From positions 1-23,707 of the forward strand of contig JAZKDW010000019.1 in assembly GCA_040387375.1 (NCBI GenBank): a stretch of DNA of 23,707 nucleotides, given 5' to 3'. The stretch is from JAZKDW01 sp040387375 (GTDB lineage Bacteria > Pseudomonadota > Gammaproteobacteria > Burkholderiales > Burkholderiaceae_D). A program made the position numbers and the translations under genes. Positions 7,237 through 14,771 of the stretch are shown here, in pieces; within the stretch, counting starts at the first letter, position 1; every line of letters starts with the position of its first letter. Below the pieces are notes generated by a model. That model was not told the DNA's origin, made no database searches, and saw only the letters and a program-made list of their open reading frames with translations.

Positions 7237-8375
7237 GACATTTTGATGATAGTGCCGAGGAGTTTCGCAGCCATATAGCGCGCTGGGTCGATGAGCGGCT
7301 GGTACCGCAGGCCGAACATCTCGACCAGTCGGGCGAGTTCCCTTTCGAACTATTCCGCGAACTCGGCGATCTGGGTTATTACGGCTTGATGTTCCCTGAA
7401 GCTTACGGCGGCAGCGGTATCGAGAACCCCTATACCTGCTTTACGATTCTTTGCGAAGAGGTGGCGCGCGGCTCGCTCGGTTTTGCCGCAGCAGTGGGCA
7501 TGCAGGGCTCGATCGCGACGTCCACCATTTTTCAATGGGGTAGCGAGTCCTTGCGTCAACGCTATCTGGTGCCTGCGATCAAGGGTGAAAAAATCGCCGC
7601 CTTTGCGCTGACCGAACCCAATTCAGGTTCGGACGCGGCATCGATACGCACCAGGGCAACCAAGGTGGACGGCGGCTATCTGATTAACGGCTCGAAAATT
7701 TTCACGACCAACGGCACGGTGGCGGACTTCATTACGGTTGCGGCGACCACCGATCCCAAGAAGGGCGTGCGCGGCATTGACCTGTTTGTGGTTGATACGA
7801 AGGACCCGAATTTCTCGGTCGGCAGGAAGCTCGACAAGTTTGCGGTCAAATGTTCCGACACCGGCGAACTGGCGTTCAACGATGTGTTTGTGCCTGACGA
7901 TCACCGCCTCGGCGACACCGAGGGCGGCTTTCTGAATGCCTATAAATCGCTGACGATCGATCGCATCATCACGGCTGCGGTCGCCATCGGAAATGGCCGC
8001 GCCGCTTATGATGCCGCATTGCGCTACTCGAAGGAACGGGTTCAGTTCAATCAGCCGATCAGCAAGTTCCAGGCAGTGCAATTCAAGCTGGTCGACATGC
8101 TGGCCAAGCTGGAGCAGGTACGGCTGTACACGTATCACGTTGCGGCATTGGCCGATCGCGGGGAGACGATCACTACCGAAGCCGCGCTGGCAAAAATTGT
8201 TGCCGCCGAAGGGTGCAATGAAATTTGCCACAAGGCCGTCACCATATTCGGCGGCTACGGACTGATGAATGAGTATCCGGTACAGCGTTATCTGCGCGAT
8301 TCCTATTTCCCGATGGTCGGTGGGGGCACCGGCGACATCATGCGTATCTTAGTGGCACGACAACTTGGACTCTGA
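7233..8375 (+). CDS. Acyl-CoA dehydrogenase
   Basis: 380 residues, full length. The FAD/substrate loop FALTEPNSGSDA is at 124-135, and the C-terminal GGYGLMNEYPVQRYLRD block at 340-356. The usual catalytic Glu of the medium/short-chain type (in 'YEGT') is replaced by Gly364 in VGGGT. The alternative base position, Glu in isovaleryl- and long-chain enzymes, is Asp243 in LTIDR, so Asp may be the base. The start is TTG at 7233, overlapping the ligase stop as TTGA, with AGGAG at 7221-7225; the next ATG would remove the N-terminal helix. It should introduce the alpha-beta double bond, passing electrons to ETF. No ETF genes are in the window. Confidence 0.88.
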   Translation: MRHFDDSAEEFRSHIARWVDERLVPQAEHLDQSGEFPFELFRELGDLGYYGLMFPEAYGGSGIENPYTCFTILCEEVARGSLGFAAAVGMQGSIATSTIFQWGSESLRQRYLVPAIKGEKIAAFALTEPNSGSDAASIRTRATKVDGGYLINGSKIFTTNGTVADFITVAATTDPKKGVRGIDLFVVDTKDPNFSVGRKLDKFAVKCSDTGELAFNDVFVPDDHRLGDTEGGFLNAYKSLTIDRIITAAVAIGNGRAAYDAALRYSKERVQFNQPISKFQAVQFKLVDMLAKLEQVRLYTYHVAALADRGETITTEAALAKIVAAEGCNEICHKAVTIFGGYGLMNEYPVQRYLRDSYFPMVGGGTGDIMRILVARQLGL

Positions 8376-8411
8376 CCAGATCCAAATCAAATTAAATAAA
8401 AGGAGACTTTA

Positions 8412-9545
8412 ATGAAAACAACTTTAACTGCGCTTGCCCTGGCGATCGGCACCTTGACTGGTGCAGCCCATGCGGATGTCACTGTCGGGGTAATCCTGAG
8501 CGCGACCGGTCCGGTAGCGACGATCGGCATCCCTTTCCGCAACACGTTTGCGATTCTGCCGCCGACCATCGGCGGCCAGAAGGTCAAATACATCATTCTT
8601 GACGATGCCACCGACCCGACGGTTGCGGTCAAGAATGCACGCAAGCTGATTACGGAAGACAAGGTCGACGTCATCATCGCCACCAACAGCGTGCCGGCGA
8701 CGACCGCCGTCAGCGATGTGTCGGCCGAACTGAAAACACCTCATGTGGCGCCGTCGCCGATCAGCGGAGCGGTCAGCAAGAACCCCTGGGTATTTGCGAC
8801 CGCCCAGCCAATCTCCATCATGATGAGCACCGTAATCGATGACATGAAGGCGCGCGGGATCAAGAGTGTCGCGTACATCGGCTTCAACGACCCATGGGGT
8901 GACGTAGTCTATGCGGCGGCGGCGGCAAAGGCGCAGCCGCTCGGGATCAAGTTTGTGGCAAACGAGCGTTATGCACGGCTTGACACCAGCGTCACCGGAC
9001 AGGTATTGAAGGTCATGGCCACTAACCCGGACGCTGTGCTGCTGGGCGGCTCCGGAACGCCCGGCGCGCTGCCGCATGTCGCGCTGGTCGAGCGCGGTTA
9101 CAAGGGTCGTATTTATCACAACCATGGCGTGATCAGCAAAGAGTTTATCCGCGTCGGCGGAAAAGGCGTCGAGGGCGCGCTCGCGCCTACCGGTCCGGTG
9201 ATGGTTGCGCAGCAATTGCCGGATTCCAATCCGATCAAGAAGGTCGCGCTCGAATTTACCAAGGCATACGAAGCGAAGTACGGCCCCGGCACGGCGAATT
9301 CGTTTGCCGCACTTGCCTATGATTCGTACCTGCTGATCGACCGCGCCGTACCGGCCGCAATGAAAAAAGCGCAACCCGGCACGCCGCAATTCAGACAGGC
9401 CCTGCGTGACGCGCTGGAGCAAGTCAAGGACCTGTCTTCCACCCAGGCCGTGTTCAACATGACACCGGACGATCGCAGCGGTGTTGACCAGCGCGCCAGC
9501 GTTCTGGTTCAGGTCGAAAAAGGGCAATGGGTGCTGGCCAAGTAA
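8412..9545 (+). CDS. Periplasmic substrate-binding protein of Liv-type ABC importer
   Basis: 377 residues. An N-terminal signal peptide (MKTTLTALALAIGTLTGAAHA) has a clean AHA cleavage site before Asp22. The mature start 'VTVGVILSATGP' is the typical first strand of family-5 (LivJ/LivK-like) binding proteins. Strong ribosome site AGGAG 6 bp before the ATG. It is translated 36 bp after the dehydrogenase and followed by a strong hairpin, then the permeases. Proteins of this family bind amino acids, and in catabolic operons often aromatic or other organic acids. The neighbours suggest it captures the acid that the ligase activates. Confidence 0.9.
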   Translation: MKTTLTALALAIGTLTGAAHADVTVGVILSATGPVATIGIPFRNTFAILPPTIGGQKVKYIILDDATDPTVAVKNARKLITEDKVDVIIATNSVPATTAVSDVSAELKTPHVAPSPISGAVSKNPWVFATAQPISIMMSTVIDDMKARGIKSVAYIGFNDPWGDVVYAAAAAKAQPLGIKFVANERYARLDTSVTGQVLKVMATNPDAVLLGGSGTPGALPHVALVERGYKGRIYHNHGVISKEFIRVGGKGVEGALAPTGPVMVAQQLPDSNPIKKVALEFTKAYEAKYGPGTANSFAALAYDSYLLIDRAVPAAMKKAQPGTPQFRQALRDALEQVKDLSSTQAVFNMTPDDRSGVDQRASVLVQVEKGQWVLAK

Positions 9546-9565
9546 TTTGGCGCCTGGCTCCGTGT

Positions 9566-9595
9566 CCTGCTTCGGAAGACATCTTCCGGAGCAGG
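9566..9595 (+). promoter_or_regulatory. Intercistronic stem-loop between binding protein and permease
   Basis: A 13-bp stem (CCTGCTTCGGAAG paired with CTTCCGGAGCAGG, one G-U pair) encloses an ACAT loop, starting 20 bases after the binding-protein stop. No T-tract follows, so it is not a classic terminator. Such hairpins after binding-protein genes often protect the upstream mRNA and allow the binding protein to be made in excess; that role is inferred here. Confidence 0.6.
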
Positions 9596-9705
9596 CATGC
9601 TGCTGGATGCATCCACCCGCGGTCCCCGATTTTTATCCGTTCTCCTGTTGCCGGCGGATGCGTGCCGAACGATCCGACCCACCCGCCCGCTTTGTGTAAG
9701 GCCTC

Positions 9706-10746
9706 ATGAATTCTCAAATCTTTCTTCTTCTTGCGCAGGACGGCCTGATCAGCGGGACAATCTATGCATTGCTCGCGGTCGCCATTGTCCTGGTGTTTAC
9801 GGTGACGCGGGTACTCTTCGTTCCGCAAGGCGAGTTTGTCGCCCTCGGTGCGCTCACGCTGGCCTCGCTCCAGTCAGCGAAGATCCCGGGTACGCTGTGG
9901 CTGCTGGCCGCAGGCGCGGCTGTGGCGATGACTTTGGAGCTCGTCGGCGCGGCGCGCAACCGTAGTGCGGCGGCGGCGATGCGGGCGCTCGCGGCTTATG
10001 GTCTGCTGCCGGCGCTGCTTGGATTGCTCACCTGGTGGGCGGTTCCGCTGCAGCTGGCGCTGCCGCTGCAAGTGCTGCTGACGCTGGCCCTGGTGGTGCC
10101 GCTCGGGCCCATCCTGTTTCGCGTCGGGTACCAGCGGCTTGCCAATGCCAGCGTGCTGGTTTTGTTGATTGTTTCGATGGCAGCGCAAGTTGTGCTGTCC
10201 GGATTGTCCCTGGTGTTTTTCGGCGCAGAAGGATCACGCACGCCGGCATTCAGTGAGGAGAAATATGCGCTCGGTGCTGCGACCGTTTCCGGGCAGTCGC
10301 TGTGGGTTCTCGGGACCAGCATTGCATTGATCGCCATCCTGTTCTATTTTTTCAAGCGCACCTTTTACGGCAAGGCGCTGATGGCGACCGCAGTCAATCG
10401 CGTCGGCGCTTCCCTGATGGGTATCAGCGCGACGGCCGCCGGCTCCGTGGCGTTTACCGTCGCCGCCCTGATCGGCGCATTATCCGGCGTACTGATCGGA
10501 TCGTTTACGACGATCTTTTACGACACCGGATTCCTGATCGGCTTGAAAGGCTTTGTCGCCGCCATTATCGGCGGTCTGGTCAGCTATCCGGTCGCGGCAG
10601 CCGGCGCCATACTGGTTGGCCTGCTTGAGTCTTACTCGTCCTTCTGGGCCAGCGCCTTCAAGGAAGTGCTGGTATTCACCCTCATCATTCCATTTCTGTT
10701 ATGGCGCTCCCTGAAAACCAATCACCGAGAGGAGGACGAAGCATGA
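9706..10746 (+). CDS. Branched-chain-type ABC transporter permease (LivH-like)
   Basis: 346 residues, mostly hydrophobic with about eight or more membrane segments. The N-terminal 'GLISGTIYALLAVAIVLVF' segment and the 'GFVAAIIGGLVSYPVAAAGA' region near the C-terminus are hallmarks of LivH permeases. It is somewhat longer than the usual ~290-300, with extra hydrophobic sequence around residues 65-130. AAGG lies 4 bp before the ATG. The stop overlaps the start of the next gene (ATGA). It forms the membrane channel with the LivM half of the fusion protein downstream. Confidence 0.88.
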   Translation: MNSQIFLLLAQDGLISGTIYALLAVAIVLVFTVTRVLFVPQGEFVALGALTLASLQSAKIPGTLWLLAAGAAVAMTLELVGAARNRSAAAAMRALAAYGLLPALLGLLTWWAVPLQLALPLQVLLTLALVVPLGPILFRVGYQRLANASVLVLLIVSMAAQVVLSGLSLVFFGAEGSRTPAFSEEKYALGAATVSGQSLWVLGTSIALIAILFYFFKRTFYGKALMATAVNRVGASLMGISATAAGSVAFTVAALIGALSGVLIGSFTTIFYDTGFLIGLKGFVAAIIGGLVSYPVAAAGAILVGLLESYSSFWASAFKEVLVFTLIIPFLLWRSLKTNHREEDEA

Positions 10747-12509
10747 TGGTGCGCGCAGCGATTCTCGGCCTGTGTGCATGCCTGCTGTTGCTGGGGCCGC
10801 TGATGCTGTCCGAGTCCTACGTCACGGTACTGAATTACATCGGCCTGTACAGTATTGTCGTGATCGGCCTGGTGCTGTTGACCGGTATCGGCGGACTCAT
10901 ATCGTTCGGCCAGGCGGCGTTTGTCGGGATAGGCGCCTATGCCACCGCCTATCTGACGACCGTGTACGGGCTCTCGCCGTGGATCACGCTGCTGGTCGGT
11001 ATCGTGCTGTCCGCTATCGCCGCATGGCTGATCGGCGGACTCACCTTACAACTGGGCGGACATTATCTTCCGCTTGGCACCCTGGCATGGGGACTGAGTC
11101 TTTACTTCCTTTTCGGGAACCTGAATTTTCTCGGCGGGCACTCCGGCATCTCCGCGTTGCCCAAGCTCGACATCTTCGGCTACCAAGTCGCCAGCCTGCG
11201 CAGCTTCAGCTATGTGGTCTGGACGGTTGCGATCGGCACGTTATGGCTGGCGCACAATCTGCTGTCTTCCAGGGAAGGGCGCGCTATCCGGGCACTAAAG
11301 GGCGGCAAGCTGATGGCCGCGGCGATGGGCGTCGATATCGCGCGCAGCAAGATCATCATTTTTGTCATAGCGGCAGTGCTTGCCGCGATCTCCGGATGGC
11401 TGTATGCGCATTTGCAGCGATTCGTGAATCCGACGCCATTCGGGCTGCATTACGGTATCGAATACCTGTTCATGGCGGTCGTCGGCGGGGCCGGATATAT
11501 CTGGGGTGCGTTTCTTGGCGCCGGCGTCATTACCGTGCTGAAGGAGCTGCTGTCAGACCTGTTGCCGAAATTGCTGGGGCAAAACGGCCACTTCGAGGGT
11601 ATCGTGTTCGGCATCCTCATCATTGCGCTGCTCCAGTGCGCCCCGGATGGCGCATGGCCCTTCTTCCGGCGCCTGCTGCCGGCCCGGAATGTCAAGACGC
11701 CGCAACCACGATCGGACCGGCCTTTGCCACGCCGGCAAGCGCCGGCCGGCAAGGCGCTGCTCCTTGACGTCGAGAACGCAACCAAGCAGTTCGGCGGACT
11801 GATAGCGGTCAATCGAGTCAGCCTGAAGCTGCATGCCGGGGAAATCCTGGCCTTGCTCGGACCGAACGGCGCCGGCAAGAGCACCATGTTCAATCTGATT
11901 TCAGGCGCTCTCCCCGCGACCTCCGGAGAAGTACGATTCCTCGGGCAGAGAATCGATCGGCTCGAGCCGCACAAGATAGCCACGCTGGGCATCAGCCGCA
12001 CCTTCCAGCATGTAAAGCTGATGCCGGAATTGAGCGCGCTGGAAAACGTCGCGATCGGTGCGCATCTGCGCGGCCGCGCGGGTATCCTGCGATCCGCCTT
12101 GCATCTTGAACGGGCGGAAGAACACCAATTGCTGGCGGAGGCCGCGCGGCAGATAGAACGCGTCGGTCTCGCCAGGCATATGCATGCGCCCGCCGGCAGC
12201 CTTGCGCTGGGCGAACAACGCATTCTTGAAATAGCGCGCGCGCTTGCTTCCGACCCGAGTGCGTTATTGCTGGATGAGCCGGCGGCCGGACTGCGTCATC
12301 TTGAAAAGAAAACGCTGGCCGAACTTCTCCGCAAGCTGCGGGAGGAGGGGATGGGGATACTGCTGGTCGAACATGACATGGATTTCGTGATGGGGCTGGT
12401 GGATCGGGTAGTGGTAATGGAATTCGGAGAAAAAATCGCCGAAGGCCTGCCCGAGGAAATACGGCGCAATCCGGTCGTGCTCAAGGCGTATCTGGGAGGC
12501 GTCGAATGA
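10743..12509 (+). CDS. LivM-LivG fusion: ABC permease plus ATPase
   Basis: 588 residues. Residues 1 to about 310 are a LivM permease (including SFGQAAFVGIGAYA at 54-67), followed by a Pro/Arg-rich linker (about 313-335) and a LivG ATPase domain. The ATPase has Walker A GPNGAGKST (373-381), a signature LALGEQ (487-492), Walker B LLLDEP (508-513) and the switch His544. GGAGG lies 7 bp before the ATG at 10743, which overlaps the LivH stop. A start at 10701 is possible but lacks this ribosome site. Such permease-ATPase fusions are known in this transporter class; they fix a 1:1 ratio of the two parts. The linker is hydrophilic and cytoplasmic. Confidence 0.9.
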   Translation: MMVRAAILGLCACLLLLGPLMLSESYVTVLNYIGLYSIVVIGLVLLTGIGGLISFGQAAFVGIGAYATAYLTTVYGLSPWITLLVGIVLSAIAAWLIGGLTLQLGGHYLPLGTLAWGLSLYFLFGNLNFLGGHSGISALPKLDIFGYQVASLRSFSYVVWTVAIGTLWLAHNLLSSREGRAIRALKGGKLMAAAMGVDIARSKIIIFVIAAVLAAISGWLYAHLQRFVNPTPFGLHYGIEYLFMAVVGGAGYIWGAFLGAGVITVLKELLSDLLPKLLGQNGHFEGIVFGILIIALLQCAPDGAWPFFRRLLPARNVKTPQPRSDRPLPRRQAPAGKALLLDVENATKQFGGLIAVNRVSLKLHAGEILALLGPNGAGKSTMFNLISGALPATSGEVRFLGQRIDRLEPHKIATLGISRTFQHVKLMPELSALENVAIGAHLRGRAGILRSALHLERAEEHQLLAEAARQIERVGLARHMHAPAGSLALGEQRILEIARALASDPSALLLDEPAAGLRHLEKKTLAELLRKLREEGMGILLVEHDMDFVMGLVDRVVVMEFGEKIAEGLPEEIRRNPVVLKAYLGGVE

Positions 12510-13249
12510 CAACGCAATTGCAAGCAAACTTACCCGCTGCGCTGGAAGTCCGCAACCTGAACGTATCCTATGGCAAGGTTCCGGCATTGCATGGCGCCAG
12601 TCTCAGCATCGGGATGGGACAGATCATTACCGTAATCGGCCCGAACGGGGCCGGCAAGACCACCATGCTGTCGGCAATCATGGGACTGTTGCCGGCAAGT
12701 GGCGATGTCCTGCTTTGGGGCGCGCCGCAAAAGCTGGTCAAGGTCGAGAAGCGAGTCCAGCGTGGCCTGATGCTGGTGCCGGAAAGCCGCGAACTGTTTA
12801 CCACCATGAGCGTCGAGGACAATCTGCTGCTGGGCGCCTTCACGCCTTATCGCAAGGGCGAGCGCGACCACCGGCAAACGATGGAAGAAGTGTTCCAGCG
12901 CTTCCCCCGATTGAAGGAGCGGCGCAGGCAACTGGCCAGCACCTTGTCCGGCGGCGAGCGCGCGATGCTGGTGCTGGGGCGCGCGTTAATGGCGAAGCCG
13001 AAGGTACTGATGCTGGACGAGCCCAGCCTGGGACTGGCGCCCTTGATCGTCAAGGAAATTTTCCACATCATCGCCGATTTGAAGAGCACCGGCGTTGCGA
13101 TACTGCTGGTCGAGCAGAATGCGCGCGCGGCATTGCAGGTCAGTGATTATGCGTATGTGCTGGAAAACGGCAATATCGTGATTCAGGGCGCCAGTCACGA
13201 GCTCAAGGATGATCCGCGGGTTGTTTCCAGCTATCTCGGCGGTGCCTGA
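12506..13249 (+). CDS. ABC transporter ATPase (LivF-like)
   Basis: 247 residues. Walker A GPNGAGKTT (45-53), signature LSGGE (147-151), Walker B LMLDEP (168-173), followed by the SLGLAP segment typical of LivF. The ATG overlaps the stop of the fusion gene (ATGA), with GGAGG 6 bp upstream, so the two are translationally coupled. It pairs with the LivG domain of the fusion to make the ATPase dimer. This completes the importer: binding protein, two permease units, two ATPase units. Confidence 0.92.
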   Translation: MTTQLQANLPAALEVRNLNVSYGKVPALHGASLSIGMGQIITVIGPNGAGKTTMLSAIMGLLPASGDVLLWGAPQKLVKVEKRVQRGLMLVPESRELFTTMSVEDNLLLGAFTPYRKGERDHRQTMEEVFQRFPRLKERRRQLASTLSGGERAMLVLGRALMAKPKVLMLDEPSLGLAPLIVKEIFHIIADLKSTGVAILLVEQNARAALQVSDYAYVLENGNIVIQGASHELKDDPRVVSSYLGGA

Positions 13250-13266
13250 AGCAAGGAGACGCAAGC

Positions 13267-13491
13267 ATGAATCGAATAAGCAAACATGCAGTACAGGTGC
13301 TGTGGGGTGATTGCGACCCGGCGAATATCGTGTTCCGTCCAAACTATTTTGCCTGGTTCGATGCCGATTCCCGCGCAAGTCATCGAAGGGTCCGAAGCCT
13401 GAGATCGCAATTCGAGATCGCCGGTTCCTGGTTCAAATGCCTGCCCGTTCGGCGCCGAACCATTTTCCTTCGGCCAATCGCTCGTCGATAA
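13267..13491 (+). pseudogene. Truncated 4HBT-type acyl-CoA thioesterase
   Basis: AAGGAG precedes an ATG 17 bp after LivF. The first ~35 residues match the start of 4-hydroxybenzoyl-CoA thioesterase-like proteins, including WGDCDPANIVF (13-23) with the catalytic-position Asp and the 'NYFAWFDA' helix. After about residue 38 (near position 13380) the sequence turns into Arg/Ser-rich text with no family likeness and ends at residue 74, overlapping the 3' end of the LysR gene. Normal members are about 130-150 residues, so two-thirds is missing, probably deleted up to the LysR gene. Thioesterases of this type accompany both salicylyl-CoA/gentisyl-CoA routes and carnitine operons, which makes the loss relevant to the pathway. 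Confidence 0.75.
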
Positions 13492-14353
13492 TACCGAGTA
13501 TCAGGCTGCGGCCCTGCCGCACCGCTTGCGAGTGAGACCGCGCCTCGTTCTCATAAAGCGTCCATGTCATGTACATGTTTTGAATCGGTGCGATGCTGAC
13601 GGTGTCAGCCAGGTGGTTGTGGGAAAGCGCACAGGCCGGTATCACCGTATACGCGATGCCCTTCCGCGCCATGTCCAGGCACAAGGTCAGGGAATCTACT
13701 TCCACCGTCAAGCGGAATGAATAATTCTTTCGCAATAACGCATTTTCCAGCTGCGTCCGCAAAACATTCTGACTTCCCGGTAACACAAACTCGATACCGT
13801 CAAGCCGGGAAATTGGCACCGGTTCATCCATTTTCAATCCGGCATCCAGCGCCCCGACCAGTATCATGGGCTCACGGATTAACAAAGTCTGCCGATATCC
13901 GGCAGCCGGCGTGGAATCGAACGGGACGATCGCCAGGTCAACCATCCCGCGCAACATTTGGTCCCGCATTACATTGCTCGGTCCTTCATGCACGCGCAGC
14001 ATAATCCCGGGGAACTGACTGACGATCGTCTGCACCAGCGGCGTGGTGAAGAAGCTTTGCCAGGAGGGCGGAATACCGAGTGCCAACTGACCAATCGCAT
14101 GCTCCCCGATATGTCCCTTCAGGATCGAGATCTCCAGCAAAATCTTTCGAGCGCGCTCGCATAACAGCTTTCCCGCCTCTGTCAGTTTGACACCGCCCTG
14201 ATTGCGATTAAAGAGCTTCACGTTGAGTTCGTGTTCCAGCAACGCGATGTGCCGCGACAGCGCAGGTTGCGACAGGTACAGGTCTGTTGCAGCCTTATTA
14301 ATGCTACCTAACTCTGCGACTCTCAGAAAATAATCCAGTAAGCGAGTATCCAT
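13433..14353 (-). CDS. LysR-family transcriptional regulator
   Basis: 306 residues from the ATG at 14353. The winged-helix HTH occupies residues 1-60, with the recognition segment SQPALSRHI at 28-36, then a linker helix and a LysR effector-binding domain to the end. A TTG two codons upstream is an alternative start; neither start has a clear ribosome site. It converges on the catabolic operon and overlaps the broken thioesterase reading frame. Its position suggests it senses the pathway substrate or a CoA intermediate and controls the operon, but it is not divergent from its presumed target promoter, which lies 13 kb away. It may also act autogenously. Confidence 0.9.
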   Translation of the reverse strand: MDTRLLDYFLRVAELGSINKAATDLYLSQPALSRHIALLEHELNVKLFNRNQGGVKLTEAGKLLCERARKILLEISILKGHIGEHAIGQLALGIPPSWQSFFTTPLVQTIVSQFPGIMLRVHEGPSNVMRDQMLRGMVDLAIVPFDSTPAAGYRQTLLIREPMILVGALDAGLKMDEPVPISRLDGIEFVLPGSQNVLRTQLENALLRKNYSFRLTVEVDSLTLCLDMARKGIAYTVIPACALSHNHLADTVSIAPIQNMYMTWTLYENEARSHSQAVRQGRSLILGIIDERLAEGKWFGAERAGI

Positions 14354-14398
14354 TGCCAAAGGTAATTAAGAATAGCTGATTGAGCACGAGCGCGAACT

Positions 14399-14429
14399 AT
14401 ATAACGTTTAGAGGTGTCCCGCTTGTCAA
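14399..14429 (-). promoter_or_regulatory. Candidate sigma-70 promoter of the LysR gene
   Basis: On the - strand a perfect TTGACA (14424-14429) is followed after 19 bp by TTATAT (14399-14404), about 45 bp upstream of the LysR ATG. The -35 is consensus, but the -10 is poor and the spacing long, as expected for a weakly expressed regulator. Confidence 0.4.
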
Positions 14430-14771
14430 GACAACGCTTTTGGTTTTTAAGTGGGAACTCTGCGGCGTAGGGTTAGCCACGGGCGCGTCTGGCATGACCT
14501 CAAATGCTGCCACCAGTGCGTAACCGGTAAGCCAGCGGCGTCATAGTCACCGGTCACCATGCCCGGCACAATGCTCTCACGTTCAATAACACGGAGAGGG
14601 GGTGGCACGCATGAAGGCGCAAGCGCACTGGCAAACCGATATCCTGGCGAGCTGGGCACCAGGGGCGGACCGCGTTGCTCCGGTAAAAAGCGGCACTCCG
14701 GGCTCGATGAAAACCTGTCTTCGAACCCGGCTCGCCGGCGGCACCCCCCATCAGGATCAGGAGAAATCCAC
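14430..14771. other. Gap between LysR and dehydrogenase cluster
   Basis: About 340 bp without a supportable gene. On the - strand, a frame at 14447-14659 gives a Trp/Arg-rich C-terminal stretch (GLPVTHWWQHLRSCQTRPWL) that looks like translated repeat or element debris rather than a functional protein; I cannot identify it. No clear terminator for the dehydrogenase cluster was found. Confidence 0.35.

Noticed and set aside
10701..10742. Earlier start of the LivM-LivG fusion inside LivH
   Set aside because: The ATG at 10743 has GGAGG at ideal spacing and an ATGA overlap; the extra 14 residues are polar and not family-like.
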